A DNA stretch of 35,647 nt. Origin: JAHISC01 sp964645815. Lineage in GTDB: Bacteria > Patescibacteriota > Patescibacteriia > UBA9934. Shown here piece by piece: positions 1-8,285 of this stretch (positions within the stretch are counted from its first letter, which is position 1; each line of letters begins with the position of its first letter). The notes under the pieces are model-generated. The model saw nothing but the letters and a program-made list of their open reading frames with translations. It was not told where the DNA came from and did no database searches. Location of the stretch: positions 1 to 35,647 of the forward strand of contig CAZYCR010000006.1 of NCBI GenBank assembly GCA_964645815.1. The letters run 5' to 3'. Made by a program: the position numbers and the translations under genes.

Positions 1-545
1 ACATTTGGACTACCAAATTTAAACTTACAAACTTGCTGGTAGAGCCAATAGAATGGTCTAACTATTGGGAAGATCTTTTCTTTGCCAAAAAAGATGAGAC
101 CAGACGGATAAATTAACTGCAGATCATGAACTACATGAACATGAGGAATGTTGTGCTTATGAATAACTCTTGGAATCGCAAAACCCATGCCCTTCAAGTT
201 GTGAGTGATCATCACATTCGGCTCTTCGCGAGCAATAATTCTTTTAAGCATCCAGGCTCCGTTGAAAAGAAAAGTATCAATGGCATGCCAAAAGAAACGA
301 ACAATCCAAGGATAGTAATGGTCGCGGAGAATATAATAAAGATTAACCGGAAAGAAACGATAAATTCTTTCCATGGTACGCTCATCGATCGATAAACCAA
401 AACCGGCGATGTTCCTTGGTTGTGTGGAAACTACAAAAACTTCCTGTTCCATTTCGGTCAGGGCTTCTACAGTGCGCACCACCACGTGTTCAGCACCACC
501 GCGAACATAAGGCGGATAAAGATTAGTGACAATACCGATCTTCAT
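1..545 (-). CDS. Glycosyltransferase family 4, N-terminal part (cut by window edge)
   Basis: The frame is open from an ATG at 545 to the window edge, giving 181 residues without a stop. It begins MKIGIVTNLYPPYVRGGAEH, the usual start of the donor-independent N-terminal GT-B domain of GT4 enzymes (PPxxRGGAE loop), and continues with a VVHDLQ segment near residue 145. GT4 enzymes transfer a sugar from a nucleotide-sugar to a glycan or lipid acceptor at the inner face of the membrane. The C-terminal nucleotide-sugar domain with the E-x7-E motif lies outside the window, so the sugar cannot be guessed. The start overlaps the stop of the gene upstream in an ATGA (542-545), indicating translational coupling in a glycan operon. 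Confidence 0.85.
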   Translation of the reverse strand, partial: MKIGIVTNLYPPYVRGGAEHVVVRTVEALTEMEQEVFVVSTQPRNIAGFGLSIDERTMERIYRFFPVNLYYILRDHYYPWIVRFFWHAIDTFLFNGAWMLKRIIAREEPNVMITHNLKGMGFAIPRVIHKHNIPHVHVVHDLQLIYPSGLIFFGKEKIFPIVRPFYWLYQQVCKFKFGSPN

Positions 546-1660
546 ACCCAATCCAGCTTACCGCCTTTAAAAACTCTCTGCAACCGAGCCAAACAAACCT
601 CTTGCGAGTATTCCTGAAGAACCCTAACTCTGGCATTTTTGCCTAATTCTCGACACTTTTCTCTATGAGTCAAGGCCCATTGTAAGGCAAGACTCCAACC
701 TTCAACATTTCCTGGCGGGACATGTAAACCGGTTTCTTTGTGAAGCACCAGGGTTCTGACGCCCGGCAGAGCGCTAACCAGGGACGGCAATCCAGAAGAT
801 GCTGCTTCCAAAGTGACTAGGCCGAAAGCTTCTGAACGATCAATTGAGGGAAAAAGATGAACGTCTGCCGCTCTGTAATAATCTGGCAGATCAACTGGAT
901 CAACAATGCCGGCAAAAATGAAATGATCAAAAATACCGAATTCTTTAGCAAGGCTTTGTAAAATTGGTAAACGGTTACCACCACCAACAACTATTATTTT
1001 CCAAGACTCCCCTTTTGGTAACTTTGCTGCAGCTTCGAGTAAAAGATCGATGCCTTTAAAATAATGTGCATCGTCTAGTGCTCCAACAAAGATAAAAACG
1101 AAATCGAGAGGTGTAAGATTAATTTTTTTGCGGGCCAGCTCATGATCATTTGGAGAAAAAAGATCAGTATCAACACCAAAAGGCTGATCCATTAAATTTT
1201 TGTGCCGAAGATCGATCGAATTTGCATAATCGATTGAGCTGACTAAAACTGCATCCGAGAGAGCTAAAATAATGGGTTCCACTAAAAGACGGTGAGCCTC
1301 AAAAATAAACCCAAGAAATCCTTGCCCTCGAGTTTTCATGTGATAAGTAAGGATTAAACGTTTTTTAAAAAACTTTGCCGCCAAAGCAGCTATCAAAGCA
1401 GTACCGTAAAATGGGTAGTGAAGATGAACAACATCAAAGTCTTTCAGTTTTCCAAAAAGTTGCGGTAAAACTGCTGCCTTGCCATAAATAAGTCCGGGTA
1501 GTGCTTCAACTTCTTCGGAGAAATTTAAACCTGGATAGGCCGGGGTAAAAACCCTGACTTCTTCGCCGCTCTTCAAAAGATACTGAGCATAGTCGTGGAC
1601 AACGTGACTGATGCCGGCGCGGTACGGAGGATATACTGCTGTTACTTCTGCCACTCGCAT
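542..1660 (-). CDS. Glycosyltransferase family 4 (GT-B fold)
   Basis: A 372-residue enzyme of ordinary GT4 length. The N-terminal domain opens MRVAEVTAVYPPYRAGISHV, and the C-terminal domain carries the nucleotide-sugar binding stretch RSEAFGLVTLEAASSGLPSL, whose two glutamates form the E-x7-E motif. It should add a sugar to a surface polysaccharide or glycoprotein glycan on the cytoplasmic side. I chose the ATG at 1660 over a TTG five codons upstream, because the TTG would overlap the preceding gene while the ATG follows its stop after one base and matches the family N-terminus. It sits between another GT4 gene and a GT2 gene in one operon. Donor and acceptor are not predictable. Confidence 0.9.
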   Translation of the reverse strand: MRVAEVTAVYPPYRAGISHVVHDYAQYLLKSGEEVRVFTPAYPGLNFSEEVEALPGLIYGKAAVLPQLFGKLKDFDVVHLHYPFYGTALIAALAAKFFKKRLILTYHMKTRGQGFLGFIFEAHRLLVEPIILALSDAVLVSSIDYANSIDLRHKNLMDQPFGVDTDLFSPNDHELARKKINLTPLDFVFIFVGALDDAHYFKGIDLLLEAAAKLPKGESWKIIVVGGGNRLPILQSLAKEFGIFDHFIFAGIVDPVDLPDYYRAADVHLFPSIDRSEAFGLVTLEAASSGLPSLVSALPGVRTLVLHKETGLHVPPGNVEGWSLALQWALTHREKCRELGKNARVRVLQEYSQEVCLARLQRVFKGGKLDWV

Positions 1661-1661
1661 A

Positions 1662-2741
1662 TTACCAAACAACAATCTTTTTTAAGACTTTCAAATAAAA
1701 ACTGATAATCGGATTGGCAACTTTATCAGTCAAGAAACTTTTGATTTCCTGGGCTTCGATCTTGCCACTGACAAAATTTAAAAACTCACGGTCTGGAATG
1801 ACTCGTAAACGATTGGTGCGGCGACGCATTTCAACAATCAAAAGCCAAGAACGTGGTTTTAAAAGCTCCCAATATTGCCAAAACTTTGCTTTTATCCAAC
1901 CTCCTTTTAGGGCTAGAAGCCAGGTAGCCAACTCAACTGAAAGAAGGGCCGGTAAAAGCAAAATAAGTGTTAAATATTTGTAATAAGCTAGGATTACAAC
2001 CCAACGATAGAGCTCCATCCAGGCAAACTTCTTTGGATTTCTAGAAAACGAATAATCATGCAAAACTCGGGAAGTTGTACAAAGGACATTCTTGTAACCA
2101 GCCATTCGGAGACGAAGACCAAGTTCCAAGTCCTCGTGATACATGAAAAAGCCTTCCTCCAAAAGTCCAACTTTACGTAGAGCTGAGGCTCGAAATAATA
2201 CAGCAGCACAAGAAGAATAGGCGATTTCTTCACCGTTTGACCGTTTAAAATCTTCTAACTTGACCAGGTTGTCTCTCGCAAAACCATAACCAGCCAAATG
2301 AAAAACTCCGCCGCTGACATTGACAACTTCCGGCTGGTGCCAATAGAGAACCAAGGATTGCACCGAGCCTACCTTTTCGTCTGCTTCTGCCATCTCAACC
2401 AATTTTTGAATTGACTCGGGCTCGAGTTTTAGATCTCCGTTGTGGAGAAAAACGTAATCAAAATCCTCACCAAGCGATTCCCTGATGGCAATATTATTCC
2501 CGCCGGCAAAGCCATGGTTAATACCGTCATTTAATAAAACAATACGCGGAAGATCGACTTCTGATCGAGGCAAAACTTTGTTTTGAATTTCCTCGGCGAT
2601 ACCGTCGGTAGAACCATTAGGGACCATAAAAACAGTCATCGACTCCCGAGGATATGTTTGAGTTTCTATTCCTTTAACTACATCTGGTAGATACTTTAAA
2701 TTTCCGTAGCAAAGATAAACAATGGCAACTTTTGGTGTCAT
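1662..2741 (-). CDS. Glycosyltransferase family 2, WbbL/rhamnosyltransferase-like, membrane-associated
   Basis: A 359-residue GT2 enzyme. The N-terminal GT-A domain starts MTPKVAIVYLCYGN and has the VPNGSTDG nucleotide-binding loop. HNGD (about residues 100-103) sits where related enzymes carry the metal-binding DxD. FMYHEDLELGLR (about 199-210) matches the acceptor-side ED motif of rhamnosyltransferase-like GT2 proteins. A hydrophobic stretch near residues 243-277 suggests one or two membrane segments near the C-terminus. The start at 2741 was chosen over an in-frame upstream codon because it gives the family N-terminus and leaves one base after the DUF2304 stop. It belongs to the same operon as its neighbours and probably extends a lipid-linked glycan. 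The HNGD variant is uncommon, though acidic-residue variants do occur. Confidence 0.88.
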   Translation of the reverse strand: MTPKVAIVYLCYGNLKYLPDVVKGIETQTYPRESMTVFMVPNGSTDGIAEEIQNKVLPRSEVDLPRIVLLNDGINHGFAGGNNIAIRESLGEDFDYVFLHNGDLKLEPESIQKLVEMAEADEKVGSVQSLVLYWHQPEVVNVSGGVFHLAGYGFARDNLVKLEDFKRSNGEEIAYSSCAAVLFRASALRKVGLLEEGFFMYHEDLELGLRLRMAGYKNVLCTTSRVLHDYSFSRNPKKFAWMELYRWVVILAYYKYLTLILLLPALLSVELATWLLALKGGWIKAKFWQYWELLKPRSWLLIVEMRRRTNRLRVIPDREFLNFVSGKIEAQEIKSFLTDKVANPIISFYLKVLKKIVVW

Positions 2742-2742
2742 A

Positions 2743-3075
2743 CTATTCTTTTTTCTTGGCTTCCAATTTAGCAATCTTGCGCACAAGCTCGGTCAGCTCT
2801 TTATTTTGTTTTTCTGCTCTAACCATGATGCGATAGATGCTATAGAACAAAACAAGAATAGCAATGTAGACCAAAAGATCAGCTCCTTTTTCAACACCCA
2901 CATAATTAGCTAGAACATCGGTGGTTTGTGGTGCCAAGGCAACGGCTATAACAGCTGACCAAAGTAAACACCATAAAATCAGCCAATATGAACTGACTTT
3001 TTTAGCCTTGAATTGGCGATAAGTTTTTAGTAAGGCAAAAAGCCCAAAAGCAACTAAGAAAATTTGAAAAATCAT
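2743..3075 (-). CDS. DUF2304 small membrane protein
   Basis: A 110-residue protein with three hydrophobic segments (about residues 2-18, 30-50 and 67-85) and a charged coiled-coil-like tail ending in KIAKLEAKKKE. The pattern and length match DUF2304, a family regularly encoded next to DPM1-like GT2 enzymes in glycan clusters. No biochemical role is established; a partner or membrane anchor for the adjacent glycosyltransferase is a reasonable inference. The start overlaps the stop of the DPM1-like gene by 4 bp, and the stop lies one base before the next GT2 start, so the three genes are almost certainly co-transcribed and coupled. Confidence 0.85.
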   Translation of the reverse strand: MIFQIFLVAFGLFALLKTYRQFKAKKVSSYWLILWCLLWSAVIAVALAPQTTDVLANYVGVEKGADLLVYIAILVLFYSIYRIMVRAEKQNKELTELVRKIAKLEAKKKE

Positions 3076-3752
3076 AGTTCATCAAAAAATTTTGACTTGA
3101 AAAAATCTTTAAGAACTGTAAAAGCTCCGGAAAATGATTGACCTTTGGCCAACGTTTCTTCAGAATAACGAATATTAACCGGTCTTTCAACAAACTTCAG
3201 TTTTTTGGCTTTGATAAGGTCTAGAATCTCCGAAGCGTGGGCCATGCGGTCGATAGAAATTTTGATTTCTACTGCTGCAGTTTTCGAAAGAGCCCGAAAA
3301 CCGTTGTGAGTGTCGGTTACTTTAATGCCCGATACAAGAGCAGTAAACAGCAGCCCGGCTCTCAACGTTAACCAACGGCCACGAGGCATGTTTGATTTTG
3401 TGCCAAGGAAACGTGACCCCAAAACAACTTCTGCCTCACCTTTTCTGATTGGCTCAACCATGATGGCAATATCTTCGCCTTGCATTTGGCCGTCGGCGTC
3501 AAAATGGACCACAACATCGGCTGCCAAACTTTCAAGAGCGAATTCTGTACCGGTTTGCAGAGCAGCCCCCTGTCCGCGGTTAATAACATGCTGGAGTAAG
3601 TATGCGCCCGCTTCCAAAACAACATTGGCAGTTTCATCACTCGAGCAGTCGTCAACCACAACCACAGCATCAACAAAACGAGCCGCATCCGCAATCGCAG
3701 CTGCGACTCGCCTCTCTTCGTTGTATGCAGGGATAACTGCTACGATTTTCAT
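3072..3752 (-). CDS. DPM1-like glycosyltransferase family 2
   Basis: A 226-residue GT2 enzyme lacking C-terminal membrane helices. It starts MKIVAVIPAYNEERRVAAAI, has the VVDDCSSDET loop and the metal-binding FDADGQ (DxD motif, about residues 93-98), and later GSRFLG and DTHNGFRAL, the last typical of polyprenyl-phosphate mannose/glucose synthases (DPM1, GtrB). The family transfers a hexose from GDP-Man or UDP-Glc to polyprenyl phosphate for use outside the membrane. The downstream DUF2304 gene supports this assignment. It is the first gene of the run extending leftwards to the window edge; the spacer upstream holds a large inverted repeat. Confidence 0.88.
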   Translation of the reverse strand: MKIVAVIPAYNEERRVAAAIADAARFVDAVVVVDDCSSDETANVVLEAGAYLLQHVINRGQGAALQTGTEFALESLAADVVVHFDADGQMQGEDIAIMVEPIRKGEAEVVLGSRFLGTKSNMPRGRWLTLRAGLLFTALVSGIKVTDTHNGFRALSKTAAVEIKISIDRMAHASEILDLIKAKKLKFVERPVNIRYSEETLAKGQSFSGAFTVLKDFFKSKFFDEL

Positions 3753-3787
3753 AAATGTGTGAAGTATTGGAGATGTATGAAATGTCT

Positions 3788-3957
3788 AAATTTGGCCCCC
3801 GCCTCCCGAGCACGTTGAGGCTAATGCTGCGGCAAAAAGTCAGGAATAGCATGGCACAGACCTAACAGAAACATAATTAAAGACTGTTATGGTCCGTGTC
3901 ATGCCCTGACTTTGACGCAGCTATGCCTTGACGAGCGCAGGTATGGCGGCCAGTTTC
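3788..3957. repeat. Long imperfect inverted repeat filling an intergenic spacer
   Basis: The left arm (about 3788-3868) and right arm (about 3884-3957) pair imperfectly over almost their whole length around a short AT-rich centre (3869-3883). The best-matched blocks are AAAGTCAGG/CCTGACTTT (3836-3844 with 3905-3913), CTAACAG/CTGTTAT near the loop, GCTGCG/CGCAGC, and GGCC at both ends. The block is richer in GC than its surroundings. It could be a decayed MITE-like element or a structured RNA; neither a transposase nor a target duplication was recognised. Confidence 0.6.
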
Positions 3958-3962
3958 TTTTC

Positions 3963-3996
3963 CACTATTTTCTTTGCTGGTCCAAAGAAAATAGTG
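3963..3996 (-). terminator. Perfect 13-bp hairpin after the epimerase gene
   Basis: CACTATTTTCTTT (3963-3975) and AAAGAAAATAGTG (3984-3996) pair perfectly around an 8-base loop, four bases beyond the TGA of the minus-strand epimerase gene. The position is right for a transcript end, but the stem is AT-rich and no run of T follows on the minus strand, so termination efficiency is uncertain. Confidence 0.5.
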
Positions 3997-4000
3997 ATAA

Positions 4001-5017
4001 TCAGACACTATCTGTGCTCAGAAGTATTTTATTTGCTCGGATATAATCAATAGTTTTTTGTAAACCATCTTCCAAGCGAACAACCGGCATCCAGCCTAAA
4101 ACATCTTTAGCCTTGCTGACATCTGGTAAACCGAGTTCGGTTAAAAATTCCAATTGTTCGGCAAAGCTGATGCTAGACTCAGAACCGGTCATCTCGATCA
4201 CTTTACGCGCAACGTCAGCCAATTTCAAGTCCTCGTCACTTCCCAAGTTAACCGGCCCTATTCCAGGCTTAGCAGCCATTAACCGGATCAAACCATCAAC
4301 CACATCGGTCACATAAACCATTGAAGTCTGAAAATCCTCGCTACCGTTGATAACGATCGGCTCATTATTCAAGGCGTTCATGACAAAATCAGGAATCTGG
4401 TGGCCATCAAAGAGTGGCATACGCGGACCATAGGTGCGAAAAATGCGCGCAATTTTTGTATCTAGCTGATGTACAAAGCCAAAAGTAGCTGTCGCGCTTT
4501 CCGCAAAACGTTTACCTTCATCGTAGCAAGCTCTTGGTGTCAGATGGTCAACTATTCCCTCATAACTCTCTTCGAATACTTTTTTGTCTTCACTGCGACT
4601 ACCATAAACAACAGAGGATGAAGCCAGCAAAAACTTTGCTTTGTATTTAAGAGCGATTTTTAAAATATTGATCGTGCCCACAGAGTGAGTCAATAAAGTT
4701 TTTTCACGATATTTATCAAAATTTTTTATCGAAGTCGGAGCAGCTAAGTGATAAATTTCCTGAAGACCTAAAAACTTTATATTAAATGGCTCCAGCTCAG
4801 AAAAACTTTCCAAGTCAAATGATTGGTTAATGTCCTGTCGTAAAAATTGAAAGTCAGGATTGCGTAAATAAGGATCGATATTTCTCACATGGCCGGTACT
4901 GAAATCATCAATACAAACAACTCGTTTCCCTTCTTTTAATAAGGTCTCGCAAAGAAACGACCCAACAAAGCCGGCTCCGCCGGTAACTAAGACAACTGGT
5001 TTATCTAAATTTGGCAT
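4001..5017 (-). CDS. NAD-dependent epimerase/dehydratase, UDP-glucuronate decarboxylase-like
   Basis: A 338-residue extended short-chain dehydrogenase. The NAD-binding GGAGFVGS motif lies at residues 13-20, and the active-site YxxxK is within PRACYDEGKRFAES. The Y-D-E-G-K-R form and the following RIFRTYGPRM are characteristic of UDP-xylose synthase (UDP-glucuronate decarboxylase), which makes UDP-xylose by oxidation, decarboxylation and re-reduction. The C-terminal part (PVNLGSDED, DVLGWMPVVRLEDGL) also follows that family. It would supply a nucleotide sugar to the neighbouring glycosyltransferases. The subtilase stop lies 9 bases before its start, so it is probably co-transcribed with it. 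A related UDP-sugar epimerase is possible. Confidence 0.85.
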   Translation of the reverse strand: MPNLDKPVVLVTGGAGFVGSFLCETLLKEGKRVVCIDDFSTGHVRNIDPYLRNPDFQFLRQDINQSFDLESFSELEPFNIKFLGLQEIYHLAAPTSIKNFDKYREKTLLTHSVGTINILKIALKYKAKFLLASSSVVYGSRSEDKKVFEESYEGIVDHLTPRACYDEGKRFAESATATFGFVHQLDTKIARIFRTYGPRMPLFDGHQIPDFVMNALNNEPIVINGSEDFQTSMVYVTDVVDGLIRLMAAKPGIGPVNLGSDEDLKLADVARKVIEMTGSESSISFAEQLEFLTELGLPDVSKAKDVLGWMPVVRLEDGLQKTIDYIRANKILLSTDSV

Positions 5018-5026
5018 ATTTTGAAT

Positions 5027-6577
5027 TTATTGAGCGAGCTCCAAGAGCCGCTGTCTTGTTTTCATCATACTAGTATCCACTATTTCTAGCGAGTTGATCG
5101 CCGAACCGGAACCGAACTTATTAAAAAATGTTGGTTCAATATCAATCACATAATCTGCCCAATTTGCGCCATAAATATCCTTGGCAATTTCTTCACTGAC
5201 GATCTCTCTTAAATTTGGAGCAAAATAATTACTGCTGTTATTTGAGAGAGCATACACCCTTGGATCACTTTTAATTTTTACCAGTACTACTCCGGCTTTT
5301 GGTAAAACTATACCGGCGAGAGGATAGTTGGCTAATTCCGTATCTGACACTTCTTCGACTTTTTGAAAATTGTCTTCATAGGTTAAAAAAGTTGTGGCGT
5401 TCAAAAAGCTATAGCGCTCCCCTGTCTCTGTCACTGCATAAACCGTGGAAAAAGACTCGCCGGAAATGTAACGAAAGCTTGAACCGGCCACCTCGACTTG
5501 AGAATACTCACCGGCCACTTCCAGAGCTCTAGCCATGTTTATCCGGCCGGCTCCCATTTTACCGGAAAGCTGACCAGTTAATACAACCGGATCAACAGAC
5601 AGCTTGAGAATTGTTCTAATTTCCGCCGGACTCAAAGTTGGATACCGACTTAAAATTAAGGCTACTCCGCCACTAACAACCGGTGCTGCCATCGAGGTCC
5701 CGGACCAACTGTTACCATAGGCGACATCAAATCCTAAACTCGGGTCAAAATAACTTAGGCCAAAGAAATCTTCACCTGGAGCGCTCAAATCAACACAAGC
5801 TGAACCGAAATTCGAAAAGCTTGATTTTTCATCGGTTTTACCAGTTGAAGCTACACCAATCACCCAATCTTCTAAATCATAAGCACCAAAGCAAGCCGGA
5901 TAAATCGGTGTGCTGTCAGTATTCAAATTATCATTACCCATGGCAGCGACGACTACGACACCGGCTTCGTAGGCATCACGAACAGCATTTCGAAGTAAAG
6001 TATCAGCCGTGTCGCCGGAAAAACTTAGATTAATTACATCGGCACCATTGGCCACCGCATACTCAATTGCTTCAGAAGTTGCTATGGAATCCCCAACTCC
6101 TACATAATTTAACATACGCAGGGGCATGATTTGTACCTGCCAATTTAGGCCAACCGTACCTTGATGATTGTTACCGGTTGCTCCAATTATACCGGCGACG
6201 ACTGTTCCGTGTGAAATAGCTTCTGGTAAAGATCCAGAATTAACATCAGGAACCGGTGAATTGTCATCATCGACAAAGTCCCAACCGTGGACATCATCAA
6301 CAAAACCATTGCCGTCATCATCTAATCCGTTGTCGGTAATCTCACCGGGATTTGTCCAAATATTGCCCACTAAATCCGCATGATCAAGGTCGATTCCGGC
6401 ATCGAGTACTGCAACCACAATCGAATCTAAACCTTGAGTATTTTCCCAAGCCTGATCGACTGAAATTTGTGGCAGATACCAAAGCTCTGAATAAAACGTA
6501 TCGTTTGGTTCAACTGCCACGGCCGGTAAAGCAAAAAGAAATGAAAAAAAGACAGCACCGATAATCCATTTGGTCAT
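5027..6577 (-). CDS. Secreted S8 subtilisin-like protease with patescibacterial surface domain
   Basis: A 516-residue serine protease. A signal peptide (about residues 1-22) is followed directly by the catalytic domain, with no clear I9 propeptide. The triad is Asp59 (VLDAGIDLDH), His123 (SHGTVVAG) and Ser295 (SGTSMAAP), with oxyanion Asn215 (AMGNDN). An acidic stretch of several D/N residues around 82-106 looks like a calcium-binding loop. The C-terminal region (about 365-516) resembles the N-terminal domain of the 1413-aa surface protein: an FSTVYAVTETG segment, LVKIKSDPRVYAL, then IYGANWADYV. The protease therefore probably acts outside the cell, docked to or processing surface proteins. 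An extended -10 lies in the gap to the TPR gene and would give a nearly leaderless mRNA. Confidence 0.93.
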   Translation of the reverse strand: MTKWIIGAVFFSFLFALPAVAVEPNDTFYSELWYLPQISVDQAWENTQGLDSIVVAVLDAGIDLDHADLVGNIWTNPGEITDNGLDDDGNGFVDDVHGWDFVDDDNSPVPDVNSGSLPEAISHGTVVAGIIGATGNNHQGTVGLNWQVQIMPLRMLNYVGVGDSIATSEAIEYAVANGADVINLSFSGDTADTLLRNAVRDAYEAGVVVVAAMGNDNLNTDSTPIYPACFGAYDLEDWVIGVASTGKTDEKSSFSNFGSACVDLSAPGEDFFGLSYFDPSLGFDVAYGNSWSGTSMAAPVVSGGVALILSRYPTLSPAEIRTILKLSVDPVVLTGQLSGKMGAGRINMARALEVAGEYSQVEVAGSSFRYISGESFSTVYAVTETGERYSFLNATTFLTYEDNFQKVEEVSDTELANYPLAGIVLPKAGVVLVKIKSDPRVYALSNNSSNYFAPNLREIVSEEIAKDIYGANWADYVIDIEPTFFNKFGSGSAINSLEIVDTSMMKTRQRLLELAQ

Positions 6578-6587
6578 AGTACTGTCT

Positions 6588-6596
6588 ATTTTATCA
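6588..6596 (-). promoter_or_regulatory. Extended -10 promoter of the subtilase gene
   Basis: TGATAAAAT on the minus strand is an extended -10 (TGn-TAAAAT) ending 11 bases before the ATG at 6577. The predicted transcript would begin about 4 bases before the start codon, that is, essentially leaderless. No convincing -35 is visible. Confidence 0.5.
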
Positions 6597-6600
6597 CTTT

Positions 6601-7299
6601 TTACTTTTGCGCGCAGGTTTTTTGTGCAGCTTCGTATTCGGCGAGTAATGCTTCATTGTCCGGAGCAAGGGTTTTAGCTACCGAGTAATGGGCTAAGGCA
6701 TTTTCGCAATCATCGTGATCCATGAACCACTCGGCTAACATAACCATGAACCATGGAGTTTGACCGACCCTTTCAACTCCTTCCAGTAATAATTCCCGAA
6801 CCTCTTCCTCGCGATCACCTGCTGGATCATTTTTACGAATAAGATCGATTAAGTCGCGATAAAACTCTTCGTGCGGCTCCAGTTTAATAGCTTCGCGATA
6901 AGCTTCTTCAGCTTTCTCCGTGTCCCCCATGGTAGCCAAGACGTTGCCGTAGTTATTCCAGGCCACATAATTGATAGCATTGTAATTGAAGTACTCTTCG
7001 TAAGTTTCCCGCTCAAGGACTAAATCTCCAAGTAAACTGGCATCGAAAGCCAGGTTGGTGTAAAGGTTTAAATCCATATCTTCGCTACCATGTTGCGCTT
7101 CGATTGCGGCTCTGGTAGTCGCAATCCGAGCCTCGATAGCGGCTCTGGTGGTGTCATCCATCTGCACTTCCTCCGTGAGAGTAAGCCCGCGATATTTGAT
7201 AGCGTTCGAGTTGGCCAAACCGGCATAAACCAAAGCGGCCACGAATACGATCAAAGCTATGGCAAAGACAATTTGACGACGAGTTTCAAGAAAATTCAT
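6601..7299 (-). CDS. Membrane-anchored TPR protein
   Basis: A 232-residue protein with one N-terminal membrane segment (about residues 11-29, IVFAIALIVFVAALVYAGLA) and a body of tetratricopeptide-type helices. The clearest units are NYVAWNNYGNVLATMGDTEKAEEAYREAIKLEP (about residues 109-141, split across lines in any alignment) and CENALAHYSVAKTLAPDNEALLAEYE near the C-terminus. TPR proteins act as protein-binding scaffolds; no partner can be named. It lies directly upstream of the secreted subtilase with a 23-base gap, so it may share its transcript although the subtilase also has its own -10. Function unknown. Confidence 0.75.
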   Translation of the reverse strand: MNFLETRRQIVFAIALIVFVAALVYAGLANSNAIKYRGLTLTEEVQMDDTTRAAIEARIATTRAAIEAQHGSEDMDLNLYTNLAFDASLLGDLVLERETYEEYFNYNAINYVAWNNYGNVLATMGDTEKAEEAYREAIKLEPHEEFYRDLIDLIRKNDPAGDREEEVRELLLEGVERVGQTPWFMVMLAEWFMDHDDCENALAHYSVAKTLAPDNEALLAEYEAAQKTCAQK

Positions 7300-7469
7300 A
7301 ATTTTTTACATTAAAGTATGAACTGAGTTTATCGAAAATGAAGTTAAAATGCAAATTTTATTATTGAGCATGATGAATATTAAAAAATATTATTCGGTGT
7401 CTAAAATATAATCGATAATAAGAATAACTTATTCCAAATGCGATAATAACCGCGAGCCATCAGCCGGTT

Positions 7470-7503
7470 TCCCAACTTTTGTCCGATCGAACGTTTTCTG
7501 GGA
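7470..7503 (+). repeat. 34-bp inverted-repeat copy, left side of the Cas2-like gene
   Basis: The first 23 bases (TCCCAACTTTTG...CGATCGAAC) are identical to the right copy in opposite orientation; then come six variable bases and TGGGA. Each copy is thus bounded by TCCCA/TGGGA, with a near-palindromic GTCCGATCGAAC inside. The copy ends on the base before the TAG of the Cas2-like gene (7504-7506). Confidence 0.85.
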
Positions 7504-8013
7504 CTAAACAATTTTTTTACCGACATAAATATGGATCCAGTTGCCAAACTTTAACGCTCGAACAAATTTTTTCAAATCTTTTACTATATCTCTCTTCCCT
7601 TCCCAAACACTTCGATGAACTTGATAAAATTCCGCTTCAGCCAAAAGTAATCTTAACGCTCTCCTGACATGTTTGGATGATTCCGGAATATCGAAAGAGA
7701 TAAAACAAATTGATCCCGTTGGTAGCATCGTTTTTTTAGTAAGAAGACAATTTTTTAGTTTTTGTTGCCAACCTTTGTTGGTTAACTTATAAAAAATTTG
7801 ATCGCCTCGTCTAACCGATTGTATTAATTTCTGTTTTTCGAGAGAAACTAAAGTTCTTTTACGCTCGTACCTTCTACGAGCTTCTTTGATTTCCATTAAT
7901 TCGTCAAAGCTATACCGGAGCATGGCTTTGGGATGTTTAAAACTTTCCAACGCTTCGTCAAAACCAGCGGTCATGAATTCAAATAGTTCGAATGTTTTGG
8001 AGTTATGTTTCAT
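7504..8013 (-). CDS. PaaX/Cas2-like small protein (winged helix plus Cas2-like domain)
   Basis: A 169-residue basic protein. Residues about 35-85 look like a winged helix (KRTLVSLEKQKLIQSVRRGD, YKLTNKGWQQKL). Residues about 92-165 resemble the ferredoxin-like Cas2/PaaX C-terminal domain: CFISFDIPESSKHVRRALR, then FYQVHRSVWEG. PaaX proteins are transcriptional repressors; short versions occur in many CPR genomes and are often labelled Cas2, without CRISPR arrays. None is seen here. The ATG at 8013 was preferred to a TTG three codons upstream because a perfect TATAAT ends nine bases before it, giving a leaderless mRNA. The gene is bracketed exactly by two inverted 34-bp repeats, suggesting autoregulation or a compact mobile unit. 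Confidence 0.75.
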   Translation of the reverse strand: MKHNSKTFELFEFMTAGFDEALESFKHPKAMLRYSFDELMEIKEARRRYERKRTLVSLEKQKLIQSVRRGDQIFYKLTNKGWQQKLKNCLLTKKTMLPTGSICFISFDIPESSKHVRRALRLLLAEAEFYQVHRSVWEGKRDIVKDLKKFVRALKFGNWIHIYVGKKIV

Positions 8014-8016
8014 ATA

Positions 8017-8050
8017 TCCCAATTATAGTTCGATCGGACAAAAGTTGGGA
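8017..8050 (-). repeat. 34-bp inverted-repeat copy containing the Cas2-like gene promoter
   Basis: This is the inverted partner of the copy at 7470-7503, sharing 23 consecutive bases and the terminal TGGGA. Read on the minus strand it carries a perfect TATAAT (8027-8022) ending nine bases before the ATG at 8013; the left copy has lost this -10. A protein binding the repeat here would cover the promoter. Confidence 0.85.
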
Positions 8051-8069
8051 TATGGATATACACAAATTT

Positions 8070-8107
8070 AAGAAGATGTGATGAAAGTAAGAAGATGTGA
8101 TGAAAGT
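8070..8107. repeat. Tandem 2 x 19-bp repeat
   Basis: Two identical adjacent copies of the unit starting AAGAAGATGTG and ending ATGAAAGT. Short, non-coding, probably produced by slippage. Confidence 0.85.
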
Positions 8108-8285
8108 TTGAAAAATAATAAAAGATAATATGAAGACTAATATAGGCTAACATAAAAAATGATAAATGAGTTAAAGAAATTATCATAAAAATTAAATAAG
8201 ATTAAAGAAGATAAAAAAGATAATTTGATTCATTAGGATGTATCAGCGAGTATGGGTAAGTCTGTGATCTGCCCCTCTAACGTAG

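Noticed and set aside
126..400. Small open frames on both strands in the first 400 bases
   Set aside because: They are out of frame with the GT4 N-terminal domain that runs on the minus strand from 545 to the window edge.
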